Program-made: the position numbers and the translations under genes | Notes under the pieces: generated by a model | What the model saw: only the letters and a program-made list of their open reading frames with translations | The model's database searches: none | What the model was told of the DNA's origin: nothing | In this document: positions 26,250-35,439 of the stretch, piece by piece | How the letters are laid out: each line of letters starts with the position of its first letter | How positions within the stretch are numbered: the stretch's first letter is position 1 | DNA from: G020353115 sp964389685 | Lineage (GTDB): Bacteria; Bacteroidota; Bacteroidia; Bacteroidales; VadinHA17 | Direction: 5' to 3' | Length of the DNA stretch: 64,000 nucleotides | NCBI GenBank assembly: GCA_964389685.1 | Contig: CAYMFM010000011.1 | Span: 1-64,000, forward strand

Positions 26250-27728
26250 TTATTCCAATGAAAACCATTCTTTGATTTCGTCCTTTATCTCTCCACGGTA
26301 GTTTTGATGCACAAATTCGTTGGTTTTGCTATTGTAAATATACTCCTTTTTCCACTCTCCGATATGTTGAACGATCTGTTTGAGGGCTCCGATGAAGCAT
26401 TTCACTTCTTCATCCCTTGTTGTAGGATGCAGAGACCACCTGACCCATCCTGGTTTTTCCGAAAGGTCACCATGCATTATCTTTTCGGTTATTTCCATTG
26501 ACTTGTTATAGCTCACCTCCAGCAGGTAGTGGCCATAGGTTCCGGCACATACACATCCCCCCCTCACCTGTATTCCAAACCGGTCATTCAGGATTTTAAC
26601 AATCAGGTTATAGTGTATATCAGGATGGTAAAATGAAATAACACCCAACCGCTCTTCCACATTATCAGCCAGGATGCGAATGGAGGGGATCTCCTTCAGC
26701 CCTTTAAAGGCAAGTTTTACCAGTTCTTCTTCCCGCTTCCGGATCTTGTCGGTGCCCATCTGTTTTTTCAGGTTAATGGTGAGTGCAGTCCGGATTGCCT
26801 GTAGAAACCCGGGGGTACCTCCATCTTCCCTTACCTCAATATCATCGATATACTTGTACTTTCCCCAGGGGGTTGTCCATTCCACCGTCCCTCCACCCGG
26901 GTTATCCGGAACGGTCGATTGATACAGGCTGGAATCGAATACCAGCACCCCGGAGGTTCCCGGTCCTCCAAGAAACTTGTGGGGTGAGAAGTAGATGGCA
27001 TCCAGTTTTTGCAATGGATCATCAGGATGCATATCAATATCTACGTAAGGTGCGGATGCTGCAAAATCGACAAAACAGATACCCCCATGTTCATGCATGA
27101 TTTTCGCCATCTCGTGGTACGGTGTAATGATCCCGGTAACGTTTGAACAGGCTGTAAATGTGCCAATCTTAAATTTACGATCCTTGTATTTCTCCAGCAT
27201 TTTCCTCAGGTTGTTCAGGTCAACCTGCAGGTCCCTGGTTGGCTTCAGAATGACCACATCGGCAATGGTTTCATACCACGAGGTGTGGTTGGAATGGTGC
27301 TCCATGTGCGTTAAAAATACAATGGGCCGTTTCTTCTTCGGAATGGATTTTTTCTTTACCAGTTTTTCCGGTCCCTTCATTCCCAGTATTCGCTGCAGCT
27401 TGCAAACCACAGAGGTCATTCCCGATCCAGCGGTAATGATCACATCATTCGGGCCTGCATTGACATGCTCCTTGATCAACTTATGTGCCCGGTGGTAACT
27501 GAGTGTCATTCGTGTACCGGTTTCCGATGCTTCGGTATGTGTATTGGCTACATACGGTCCGAATGTTTCACAGATCTTCTTCTCAATCGGCATGTACAAC
27601 CGTCCGCTGGCGATCCAGTCATTGTAAATGATCCGTTTCTTCCCATACGGCGAGTCAAACTCCTGGTCAATGCCAATGATGTTTTTCCTGAACTGTTCGA
27701 AATATGTCTCTAAATCATCTTTTTCCAT
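26250..27728 (-). CDS. Aminotransferase class V-fold PLP enzyme
   Basis: The 492-residue protein has the class V (cysteine-desulfurase-like) fold: THMEHHSNHTSW near the cofactor ring, FVDFAASAPYVDIDMH with the Asp that holds the pyridine nitrogen, and SPHKFLGGPGTSG with the Lys that binds PLP. A Cys-rich segment, VRGGCVCAGTYGHYLL, stands where cysteine desulfurases carry their reactive Cys loop. It could be a cysteine desulfurase/selenocysteine lyase or another lyase; no Fe-S or sulfur-carrier gene is adjacent. Longer than SufS (about 400 residues). Confidence 0.85.
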   Translation of the reverse strand: MEKDDLETYFEQFRKNIIGIDQEFDSPYGKKRIIYNDWIASGRLYMPIEKKICETFGPYVANTHTEASETGTRMTLSYHRAHKLIKEHVNAGPNDVIITAGSGMTSVVCKLQRILGMKGPEKLVKKKSIPKKKRPIVFLTHMEHHSNHTSWYETIADVVILKPTRDLQVDLNNLRKMLEKYKDRKFKIGTFTACSNVTGIITPYHEMAKIMHEHGGICFVDFAASAPYVDIDMHPDDPLQKLDAIYFSPHKFLGGPGTSGVLVFDSSLYQSTVPDNPGGGTVEWTTPWGKYKYIDDIEVREDGGTPGFLQAIRTALTINLKKQMGTDKIRKREEELVKLAFKGLKEIPSIRILADNVEERLGVISFYHPDIHYNLIVKILNDRFGIQVRGGCVCAGTYGHYLLEVSYNKSMEITEKIMHGDLSEKPGWVRWSLHPTTRDEEVKCFIGALKQIVQHIGEWKKEYIYNSKTNEFVHQNYRGEIKDEIKEWFSLE

Positions 27729-28060
27729 GAGAATTCCAAAGAAATTTAAGTATTACTCAGCACAATTCGTTTAAGCAAGTTAATAGGTCCCGAGAATCCT
27801 CGAAAATTTACGCTAATCAAAGATTAGCTAATTTTCAGGATTAGTAGTTAGTGGGTTATGCCATAGGCATCCCTTCGGGGTTGAGTGCATAATTGTTAAA
27901 CTTATGGCTTTATTGGTATTTGCTTAAGCTATTTCCATTAAGTCATAACTATACCCATTATTCTCAAATCATAACGTAAGACACCTTAATAACCCACTAA
28001 CCCAATAACTTATTAACTTATTTCTCAAAGCTCTTAAATCCGAAATTTCCTGATCCTCCT
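27729..28060. repeat. Gene-free stretch with hairpin and dispersed repeat word
   Basis: No gene is seen. GAAAATT-x3-GCTAATC and GATTAGC-x-AATTTTC (about 27803-27838) form a long inverted repeat with a 3-nt loop. GGTTATGCCATAGGCATCCC (about 27854) is a further copy of the CATAGGC/GGATGCC word found near 17140 and 24160-24590. The rest is AT-rich without clear signals. Confidence 0.55.
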
Positions 28061-28858
28061 TCACTTTCTACTCGCTAACTTCGTCAGCAACCTCAAAATC
28101 TCTATATACAACCAGATCAGTGTAATCATCAATCCAAACGCAGCATACCATTCCATGTATTTTGGAGCTCCTGCTTTTGCTCCCTCTTCAATAAAATCGA
28201 AATCGAGGACCAGGTTCAATGCTGCGATCACCACAACAAACAGGCTGATACCGATGGACAGCAGGCTATTCCCGTAGATAAACGACAGCCGTACTCCGAA
28301 AAGACTGACAACAAACGAAATCAGGTAGACCAGGGCGATTCCGCCGGTCGCTGCCACCACACCCAGCCTGAAGTTCCGGGTAACCTTGATCCAGCCGGAT
28401 TTGTAGGCAAACAGCAGGGCAAAGAGGGTACCGAATGTTAAAGCAACTGCCTGCATCACCAGTGCTTTACCTTCAAACTGCACTTCCACCAGTGCCGACA
28501 AGCCGCCCAGGAACAGTCCTTCAAGCACACCATAGAGCGGTGCCGTATATTGTGCCCAGGTTTTCTTGAAAATCGTGATCAGGGCAACTACAAAACCCCC
28601 GACCCCACCTCCGATCATCCAAGGTATAATTTTCGAAATGCCAGCCTGGGAATCGATGGCATTAAAAAAAAGGTTCCATGTATATATTGCACCGAGCAAA
28701 ACCAGGATCAGCAGGATCAGTGATTTATTAACGGTACCCTGGATGGTCATTGCCCGCTCATCGGCTGTGCGGTACATCGCCTGCACAAAGCTATTTTTTG
28801 TCAGCGCAGGATTTGAAGATCTTCCAATTTTCATGGTACGAAATTTTTCAGACTTCAA
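28061..28858 (-). CDS. Bax inhibitor-1/YccA-type membrane protein
   Basis: The 265-residue protein has about 60 hydrophilic residues with the conserved FVQAMYRTADERAMTIQGTVNKS, then seven membrane helices, ending with MEWYAAFGLMITLIWLYIEILRLL. This N-terminal YccA extension and the Asp-containing last loops fit the BI-1 superfamily of calcium-leak-like membrane proteins. Function in bacteria is unsettled. It follows the flippase-like gene by 20 nt. Confidence 0.9.
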   Translation of the reverse strand: MKSEKFRTMKIGRSSNPALTKNSFVQAMYRTADERAMTIQGTVNKSLILLILVLLGAIYTWNLFFNAIDSQAGISKIIPWMIGGGVGGFVVALITIFKKTWAQYTAPLYGVLEGLFLGGLSALVEVQFEGKALVMQAVALTFGTLFALLFAYKSGWIKVTRNFRLGVVAATGGIALVYLISFVVSLFGVRLSFIYGNSLLSIGISLFVVVIAALNLVLDFDFIEEGAKAGAPKYMEWYAAFGLMITLIWLYIEILRLLTKLASRK

Positions 28859-28878
28859 ATATAGGGTACTTTTTTGAA

Positions 28879-30225
28879 CTATAAATGGATATCGATAATC
28901 CGATGGTCGATCAGGACAAACAGAATAGCCGTCAGGAAGGAGTAGATCAGGTGTGTTGTCACTGGGATGTATTCATTGGGTTTGATATGGAGCTTGAAAT
29001 AATTATAGGCAATTAAAAATCCCTTTTCAATGATGTAAACGACGACGGTTGCCAGGGCAATTCCCACAAGACCGTAAAGCTGGACCATGTAGAGACTGAG
29101 GAATATGTTCAGTACAATCTCGATAAACGATGCGATTAATATGATCCTGGTTTTTTTCAGTCCGATCAATATGGTCTGTGGAAAGACCAGCCTGGGGATG
29201 ATCAGGAGGAGGTAGATCAGGAAAATATCGGCACTCCGGATGAAGTTCTCGTTAAACAGTACCGGGTAGAGTACCCGGGTAAACAGCATGAATACCATGG
29301 TTATGGGAAACAGGTAGTGCATCAGTCTTCTCGACTTATGCCTCAGGACTTTCAGGGAACTGATCAGTTTTTCCTTCGATCCGAATTCCGAGAGCATGGC
29401 ATTGCTCAATCCGTTCGCCAGTAGAAGCACAAGGGGTAACTCCTTCGCTCCAAAGCGGAATTTGGCAAATGCTTCTGCATCGTATTTACTGGTCACGATG
29501 ATCCCATCGACGTATTGAGCTGAACCACTCAGCAGTGCACTAATGATCAGTGGCAGTCCGAGCGAGATGTGTTCTTTTATAAAATCCCATGAAAACCGGA
29601 ATTCAGCATATCGTGTTAGCAGAACGAACAGCCATATGAACCGTAGGATGGAGATGATGATCAGTCCCCAGATGGCATATACAATTTCGTATCCCGTGAA
29701 AATGGGGACGGTAACGATAACCAGTTGTATCGAGAAAGATATGGAGCCATACCCCAGGATGTGGTGGGCTTTATTGTTCAGCAGGTAGATGTATTCGATA
29801 AGGAAGGTCGGACTGCTCAGGAAGATATACGCAAGCAACAGGTTGATAAAGGGAACGTCTCCTCTGATCCCGAAAACCGAAAAGTGACCCCTCAGGCTCA
29901 ATCCCAGGAGGAGGATAAGAAGGCTGAAGAAGGTGATTAAGAGAAATGCATTGAAAATCTCGGGAGATTTACCCTTCACCTCTCCTCCAGTCTTATTGAA
30001 GCTTCTGTTGTTGTTATACAGTGGTAGAAGTGACTGAATGATGCCGGTTACCCAGAAAAAACTGATGATGCTGGCGATAAAGAGAAACACCTCATACATT
30101 CCTATATCGGCGGTTGAGAGGTGGCTTTTGGTAAAAAGGATACTGATCAACAGAAATGTACTGAACCTCAGCAGCTGGTAGATCTGGAGGCTGGAGATGT
30201 TGTTGATGAAATTCTCAGACTTCAA
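28879..30225 (-). CDS. Oligosaccharide flippase-like membrane protein
   Basis: The 448-residue protein has about 12 to 14 membrane helices and the pattern of the Wzx/MATE-like polysaccharide exporters (LLRFSTFLLISILFTKSHLSTADIGMYEVFLF at the start, a C-terminal LYGLVGIALATVVVYIIEKGFLI). Such proteins flip lipid-linked glycans across the inner membrane. No glycosyltransferases are nearby, so its glycan is unknown. It is the first gene of a pair with the BI-1 gene. Confidence 0.85.
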   Translation of the reverse strand: MKSENFINNISSLQIYQLLRFSTFLLISILFTKSHLSTADIGMYEVFLFIASIISFFWVTGIIQSLLPLYNNNRSFNKTGGEVKGKSPEIFNAFLLITFFSLLILLLGLSLRGHFSVFGIRGDVPFINLLLAYIFLSSPTFLIEYIYLLNNKAHHILGYGSISFSIQLVIVTVPIFTGYEIVYAIWGLIIISILRFIWLFVLLTRYAEFRFSWDFIKEHISLGLPLIISALLSGSAQYVDGIIVTSKYDAEAFAKFRFGAKELPLVLLLANGLSNAMLSEFGSKEKLISSLKVLRHKSRRLMHYLFPITMVFMLFTRVLYPVLFNENFIRSADIFLIYLLLIIPRLVFPQTILIGLKKTRIILIASFIEIVLNIFLSLYMVQLYGLVGIALATVVVYIIEKGFLIAYNYFKLHIKPNEYIPVTTHLIYSFLTAILFVLIDHRIIDIHL

Positions 30226-30343
30226 TGGACCGGTTTGTTTCGTATTTTGAATGAGTTAATTGATTTGTTTCTCAATGCATTAGTAAAAAACCGGGTAAAG
30301 ATAAACCGAAACCCGAAAGATTAAAAACAATTTTGATTTTTCT

Positions 30344-30376
30344 TTTGTAAAGAATGGCAATTAATAATTACCTTTG
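30344..30376 (+). promoter_or_regulatory. Consensus promoter of tRNA-His
   Basis: TTTG (30344-30347) and TACCTTTG (30369-30376) are separated by 21 nt, an exact fit to the Bacteroidota housekeeping consensus. The -7 box ends 14 nt before the tRNA. Confidence 0.8.
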
Positions 30377-30390
30377 CAATCCTTATTTAT

Positions 30391-30465
30391 GGTGGATGTA
30401 GCTCAGCAGGTTAGAGCACTGGATTGTGGTTCCAGGGGTCGTGGGTTCGAGTCCCATCTTCCACC
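30391..30465 (+). tRNA. tRNA-His (GTG anticodon)
   Basis: The cloverleaf is complete: G-1 (30391) and acceptor GTGGATG/CTTCCAC with a T-T mismatch at pair 6-67, D arm GCTC/GAGC, anticodon stem CTGGA/TCCAG around TTGTGGT, variable loop GGGTC, and T arm GTGGG-TTCGAGT-CCCAT. The extra G-1 opposite C73 is the identity mark of tRNA-His. CCA is not fully encoded. Its 3' end recurs at 30641-30656. Confidence 0.95.
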
Positions 30466-30640
30466 CACTGTTTAATACCGGGTTCTGAAAGGAAGCCGGT
30501 TTTCTTTTTGCAGCCATTGGCTGCTTGCAGACATAAGGCTATAAAAGAAAAGAGGCTTGATGACGAGGTCATCAACCGGTTTTAAACAGTGGTGATTCCC
30601 CCTTCAGGGATCATGAATCCACCAGTTGGCGGATGAATAA

Positions 30641-30656
30641 TCCCATCTTCCACCCA
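30641..30656 (+). repeat. Direct repeat of the tRNA-His 3' end (att-like)
   Basis: TCCCATCTTCCACCCA repeats 30452-30467, the T-stem and acceptor end of tRNA-His, exactly over 16 bp. Such repeats are left when integrases insert elements into tRNA 3' ends. The 173-bp interval between them holds no gene, only hairpins and a short palindromic word (CCAGTTGGCGGA). No integrase gene is in the window. Confidence 0.65.
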
Positions 30657-30700
30657 AATCGACCTTATCTATCTGATAATCAGATAGGTAATTTTGAAAA

Positions 30701-30952
30701 GTGGCGCAAAACACCCTACTTTTACAAGCTTTGCGTCAGTTTAAGATTGGTAGCCTTGGAGTACTTAACATATCAAACATTACAGGCGAGATAAAGGTCC
30801 ACCACTACATAATTAACAACTCAACAATAACCTTAATTATCAGTGATTCTGAAGTTGAATATAAATTTTGGATTAATCAAGATATTTTGCGGTTGAGATA
30901 TGTTGTAGGGGAAACAAATACTTGTAATTATTACTTTGAACGAATAAAATAA
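30701..30952 (+). CDS. Small hypothetical protein, possible cassette gene
   Basis: An 83-residue reading frame begins at a GTG (30701). Its second half (IKVHHYIINNSTITLIISDSEVEYKFWIN) looks like real alternating strands, but I do not recognise it. A 19-bp palindrome (CTATCTGAT-A-ATCAGATAG, 30669-30687) lies just upstream, and an attC-like palindrome starts 18 nt after its stop. This order, a small ORF followed by a long imperfect palindrome, is that of an integron cassette. The GTG start is uncertain. Confidence 0.4.
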   Translation: MAQNTLLLQALRQFKIGSLGVLNISNITGEIKVHHYIINNSTITLIISDSEVEYKFWINQDILRLRYVVGETNTCNYYFERIK

Positions 30953-30970
30953 TCCCAATTTTGAATAATA

Positions 30971-31037
30971 GAACGTGCTACAACAAAAAGCTAAACCACA
31001 TCCGCCAGTTGGCGGACGCAGTTTAGCTGTAACGTTC
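30971..31037. repeat. 67-bp attC-like imperfect palindrome
   Basis: The sequence reads GAACGT...ACGTTC at its ends, AGCTAAAC/GTTTAGCT further in and TCCGCCA-GT-TGGCGGA at the centre, separated by unpaired spacers. Overall it folds as one long stem with bulges on one side, the layout of integron attC sites. The outer boxes do not match the exact RYYYAAC/GTTRRRY core, so this is a resemblance, not an identification. Confidence 0.6.
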
Positions 31038-31096
31038 AGTGCCATTCTGCTACTAAGCAACTTTTATTAAAGTAAATACATCCTACTAGATGAAAC

Positions 31097-31612
31097 ATGA
31101 AACGCTTAATTCTCATAACAGTATTAATCGTCCTGATTTCTGGTTGCGAGAAATTCTTATCACCTCCAGGTAAGTCACTCGATTTTTATATAATCAAGGA
31201 CTTTGAAAGAATAGGAACTACTTACAAGATTGATAACAGTTCAGTAAAACTTAGTGACTCAATTATCATTAGCTACGATGAAATAATTTCATACAATTCT
31301 AAAACTTATACATTTACAGTTACTGGGCCTTGTGCTGACAGGCTAACTGACTTTGAAAATAATCATATCCATGGGATGCCTTTTGCTGTTACCATTGACA
31401 AGGAAATTATTTATACAGGATATTTTTGGTGTGGTTTCTCCTCAGCAATGGTTGACTGGATTACTATCGATCCTTTGAATTACTCTGGCACCAATATTTT
31501 GAAAGTACGTCTAGGGTATCCCGGAATAGTCATTGGTGATTATATACCTGATGATCGAAATGATAAGCGAATCCTGAAAACTTTAAGAAGGGATAATAAA
31601 CTTATAGATTAA
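31097..31612 (+). CDS. Hypothetical lipoprotein
   Basis: The 171-residue product starts with a lipoprotein signal (MKRLILITVLIVLISGCEKF) with Cys at about residue 17. The mature part shows a beta-rich pattern with three further cysteines (GPCADRL, YFWCGFSS). I do not recognise the family. It follows the attC-like palindrome and precedes the 24-bp repeat array, in an accessory stretch of low GC content. Confidence 0.7.
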   Translation: MKRLILITVLIVLISGCEKFLSPPGKSLDFYIIKDFERIGTTYKIDNSSVKLSDSIIISYDEIISYNSKTYTFTVTGPCADRLTDFENNHIHGMPFAVTIDKEIIYTGYFWCGFSSAMVDWITIDPLNYSGTNILKVRLGYPGIVIGDYIPDDRNDKRILKTLRRDNKLID

Positions 31613-31624
31613 AGACTCCTGTGC

Positions 31625-31935
31625 TCGACCTGCAAATTCCGGTGTTACTGAGCACCCATTACCGGTTTATTGTGAGCAGTTCGTTTATAGTAAATTGTAT
31701 CTACCGTTCTGCATTGATAATGTGATAGATATGTTCCGGTTACAGGTGTTCACCTTGGTCCGGAATGGGGTGCTCAATTTACCCCGGTTTGAGGTGCTCA
31801 CTTGCACCGGTTTTTCCACTAAACTAGCTTAATTATTCCGTTCTAATATAATTACATAGCTCAACATGAATAGTTATCTTTATTGAGGAAGGGTAGCTCA
31901 GTTTTAACCGGAAAAGGCGGCTCACTTTGACTTGA
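31625..31935. mobile_element. Array of 24-bp repeats resembling IS21-family ends, no transposase
   Basis: TGAGCA words occur at 31649 and 31673 (reverse orientation) and TGCTCA-like words at 31747, 31771, 31795, 31895 and 31919 (forward orientation), each neighbour exactly 24 bp apart within a cluster. The unit reads GGTGCTCAnTTnnnCCGGnnTnnn. Multiple short repeats at both ends are typical of IS21 elements (IstA binding sites). No istA or istB lies between the two orientations, which are only about 70 bp apart, so this is a scar or a non-autonomous derivative. A related array lies at 55771-55925. Confidence 0.6.
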
Positions 31936-32368
31936 ATTTCAACTTATTCCACGCATACCACCAATTTCTTTCGTTTTTCTGATTGTCCAAATAAAACTCC
32001 CCCAAACAATTCAAAATACCTACCTCCCCTGCAATTGAAAACAAATAAAGGGACATTATTTCGTATCAAGTAAAATACCTGTCCACATTTTGATGTACCG
32101 GAAATCCTGGAAAAAGGAGCTGTAGCTGAAGGATATATAGGATTATTTTAGTAATCTTAAGTCGGGATCTTTCTTTAGAACTGACATAATATAATAATTT
32201 AACCATCCAGGAGGGGAATTAAAGCTCACTTTACTTGACTTTCACCTGTTGTGAGTTGTACCTTTATATATACAATCCGGGACACTTAACCTTCGTGTCA
32301 AGAAGAAATCATTGAAAATGATATTTTGTTAACTAACTTTATATAAAATGAATTAGACTCACTATCAT
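31936..32368. other. Gene-free stretch before the T9SS gene
   Basis: AT-rich. A short open stretch at about 32079-32151 (plus) encodes CPHFDVPEILEKGAVAEGYI and ends LF-stop; it has no start and looks like the end of a lost gene. A TAACTTTA near 32333 is one base off the -7 consensus and could serve the next gene. Nothing else is seen. Confidence 0.4.
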
Positions 32369-34591
32369 ATGAAAAAAGTTTCATTCATTATTCTCCTTGT
32401 ATCCATTTTATTAGTTACTAAATCACAAAATCTCGATTGGTCCTGGACTATAGTATCTGAAGGATCAGGAGAAGCTTATGCCACCAATATATGTATTGAT
32501 TCAGATAAGAATGTGTTTGTATTGGGATTATTTGAAGGTGAATTGATTTTGGCTACTGATACTTTTACATCGGCTGTAGGGGATGATATTTTTCTCGCCA
32601 AATTTGATTCTTCAGGTCATTACCATTGGGCGACTACTATAAACAGCTCCCATTTTAAAGATAGAGGAGACTTGACTGTTGATTCTCAGGGTAATGTTTA
32701 TATTACATTTTCATTTTCGAACTCTATTACAATAAATGATATTACACTGAATTCCGATAAGATAAAAGAGGGGTTTTATGCTAAATATAACTCATCAGGT
32801 AAATTGTTATGGGTTAAGAAAATTCATTCTGGAAGGACTTTAACAGATGTAAAATTGAAATCAGATAGGAATAATAACATTTACATTGGAGGTAATTTCA
32901 CACAATCTGTTACGATTGGAGAGGTCAGTGTTTCAACACTTGGAGATGAGTATACCCAAATGATGTTTTATTCTAAACTTGACAGTGCAGGCAATTGTCT
33001 ATGGTTAAAAAGAGCTCTTATGACACCAGGATGGGATGCGTTCGGATTTAAAGACATGGATGTTGGTCCCCAGGGAAACGGATATGTTTCCGGAACATTA
33101 ATGACAACTTCGGATTTTGGTGATGGTGTAATATTGGAATGTCCCGGAGAGGTACCTTTTATAGTAAAGTATGATTCTTCAGGAAAATGTTTATGGGGGT
33201 TCACAGCTGCTAGTACTTTAGATAAATCAGGATTTTTCCAGGGATTTGGTGAAACATTTGATATATGTGCAACAGATTCAGGAAAACTATATATAACCGG
33301 TATGTACGTTGGTGGAATAATATTCGATGATGATACCTTATGGACATTTTACGAAAAAATGGAAGAAATTTTTCTTGCAGAATTGGACACTACTGGGAAT
33401 TACTTACAATCAGTTTCTTTTGGAAGTTTAGGGGATGGTGGTGATTTTGGTTTGGGCATTGAGTTTGGAGGTACGGGTGAAGGATACTTGTTAGGTTTAT
33501 ATGGAGATACATTAATTATGAACCAGGATACACTAATTGCAATTGAGGATACAACCTCCACTTGTGTATCATCAAATGTTTTTATTTCAAGTTTAGATGA
33601 AAATTTAAATCCAATATGGGCTAAATCGGCAGGTCTTCAAGGTGACAGGCAATTTGGTGAAATTGTATTAGGATTTGAAAATGATATTTTTCTTGCTGGT
33701 TATAAAACCACTGTCGTATCGAAAAAAGGGGTATCAGCGATTCAGAAAAAAATATTTGTTGGGATGAAAGGCTCTGGAATAACTCCTTCGATCCCTCTTT
33801 TTTCATGGTCAGAATTAAAGCCGCCTCTTTATATAGCTAATATTACATGTCCCGGGGGCTCTGATGGTGTGATAACGTATTATATAAATGAAGGGACCTA
33901 TCCACCGTATAATTACTGGTTAATTAGACTGTCAGAGGACACTATTGCTTCAGGTGTTACGGGGAATAATGTTTGTCCTTATGAATATATCGATTCTTTA
34001 TCACAGGGAATATATGAGTTTAAAATCCAGGATAGCCAGGGCAATATTTTATCTCGATTTGTATCTGTAATTGAACCACCTCCCATAATAACTGGTAGTA
34101 TCTCCGGACCACTAGATGTTTTAGAATCATCCACAGATTTGTATACCGTAAATCCACCGTCAGGTTTCTATTTTGAATGGAATGTTAACGGGGGAACTAT
34201 TATTGAAGGCCAGGGAACAGATTCAGTTACTATTCAGTGGGGAGCAGTTGGATCAGGTATAATTTCAGTCCTAAAAATCGATCAATCTGGATGTACGGGA
34301 GACACAGCTACTCTTGAAGTTTCAATAGGTTCAACAGATATAACAGATGCATCTACACAAGTTTTACAAATTTACCCTAATCCGTTTTATGATGAACTGA
34401 TAATTAACTTGCCTAATAGCTTTAAATATTATGAAGTTAAAATCACTGATATAACAGGTAGAGTCCAATTCTTAAAACATTATTCAATTGAACCAAGAAT
34501 CAAAATACCAACCAACACTCTTAAACAAGGGATTTATATTTTAAAATTAACCGGTTCAGAAATCCATCAACAATTAATTATTAAGCAATAA
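32369..34591 (+). CDS. Secreted repeat protein with a type A T9SS sorting domain
   Basis: The 740-residue protein has a signal peptide (about 19 residues) and a series of beta-propeller-type repeats with the core NVFVLGLFEGEL...DIFLAKFDSSGHYHWA, recurring as NVYITFSFSNS...YAKYNSSGKLLWVKK and so on, like SBBP repeats. Two immunoglobulin-like segments follow, and the C-terminus is a type A sorting domain (LQIYPNPFYDELIINLP ... GIYILKLTGSE). It should be exported through the outer membrane by the type IX system. No catalytic motif is visible; binding or adhesion is inference. It is transcribed alone. Confidence 0.85.
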   Translation: MKKVSFIILLVSILLVTKSQNLDWSWTIVSEGSGEAYATNICIDSDKNVFVLGLFEGELILATDTFTSAVGDDIFLAKFDSSGHYHWATTINSSHFKDRGDLTVDSQGNVYITFSFSNSITINDITLNSDKIKEGFYAKYNSSGKLLWVKKIHSGRTLTDVKLKSDRNNNIYIGGNFTQSVTIGEVSVSTLGDEYTQMMFYSKLDSAGNCLWLKRALMTPGWDAFGFKDMDVGPQGNGYVSGTLMTTSDFGDGVILECPGEVPFIVKYDSSGKCLWGFTAASTLDKSGFFQGFGETFDICATDSGKLYITGMYVGGIIFDDDTLWTFYEKMEEIFLAELDTTGNYLQSVSFGSLGDGGDFGLGIEFGGTGEGYLLGLYGDTLIMNQDTLIAIEDTTSTCVSSNVFISSLDENLNPIWAKSAGLQGDRQFGEIVLGFENDIFLAGYKTTVVSKKGVSAIQKKIFVGMKGSGITPSIPLFSWSELKPPLYIANITCPGGSDGVITYYINEGTYPPYNYWLIRLSEDTIASGVTGNNVCPYEYIDSLSQGIYEFKIQDSQGNILSRFVSVIEPPPIITGSISGPLDVLESSTDLYTVNPPSGFYFEWNVNGGTIIEGQGTDSVTIQWGAVGSGIISVLKIDQSGCTGDTATLEVSIGSTDITDASTQVLQIYPNPFYDELIINLPNSFKYYEVKITDITGRVQFLKHYSIEPRIKIPTNTLKQGIYILKLTGSEIHQQLIIKQ

Positions 34592-35439
34592 GCATGTGGT
34601 TATATCATAGGTATTGCAATTACTTATCCGAGCATTAAATTTCTAATGATTGTAAGTATTCAAAACAATACGGACTAAATGGGTTGCATATTAAGAGACT
34701 GTGTTGTGAAAAATCATCCGTTTGTTTGAATATTATATTTAACAATCTAACAGGCCTATCTCTCATTAAGTTTTGTCCAAACAAAGGGACGGTTATTTAA
34801 TCGAATTTATGAAAATATTATTTCGGAATCCTCCTGTCAAAGCTAATAGAACAATATTAACTGACTAAATACAAAATCAAAGGAGTATTTCGGTGGGAAT
34901 TTTGTCACTTCATAATATCCTTAACGCAACCACAGAATCGCACATAAATAATCAAATAAAGAATGGACTTTCCAACAGGATTAACACATACTAAATTCAT
35001 CAAAAGATAATAGGTTTAGGCAACTAAAGCTAAATTACATGATCCCATCAAAACCAATTGTTCATTGTTGCACTGTGGACATTCTTCGGAATGCAGTCCT
35101 TCTAATACATCAAATGAGAATAATATATTTTTCATGATTTGTAATTTCTATCTTGATGTCTTATTCTTTTTTAATTCCGGTTAATTCTCTCGGAATTTCA
35201 CCTATAAATCACCAGGTCAGGTTTATTTTATACAATTTATCGCGATATATTGCTATATATTGTCATATGAAATAAATGTATCCTAATAATAAGTCGATAT
35301 AAAGTAATCCATTTGATTTTATCCCAATATATCGCGATAAATCAGTGTCAAAATCAAGCTGAATTTCGCATTATTCCTCAAATACGGACAAATTCCAAGC
35401 GAGGAATTAATAGATTCTTAAATTCATAATTCCATATCT
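34592..35439. other. Gene-poor AT-rich stretch with an 18-bp inverted repeat
   Basis: The main signal is a perfect 18-bp inverted repeat: ATTTATCGCGATATATTG (35235-35252) and its complement (35325-35342), 72 bp apart, with further GCTATATATTG words between them. The TCGCGA centres make each arm partly palindromic, as for a dimeric DNA-binding protein or recombinase. CAAACAAAGGGACGGTTATTT near 34791 resembles CAAATAAAGGGACATTATTT near 32042. One small candidate ORF at 35016-35135 is listed separately. Nothing else is seen. Confidence 0.5.
35016..35135 (-). CDS. Possible 39-residue zinc-ribbon-like peptide or gene remnant
   Basis: A 39-codon frame (MKNILFSFDVLEGLHSEECP ...) contains CPQC and a third Cys (MGSC), like half of a zinc ribbon. 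It could be a truncated relic or a small regulator. No ribosome binding site or promoter supports it. It lies on the same strand as the zinc-ribbon/HTH genes that begin at 36384. Confidence 0.3.
   Translation of the reverse strand: MKNILFSFDVLEGLHSEECPQCNNEQLVLMGSCNLALVA

Noticed and set aside
30468..30640. A complete mobile element between tRNA-His and its repeat
   Set aside because: Only 173 bp long with no gene, so it can be no more than a scar or spacer.
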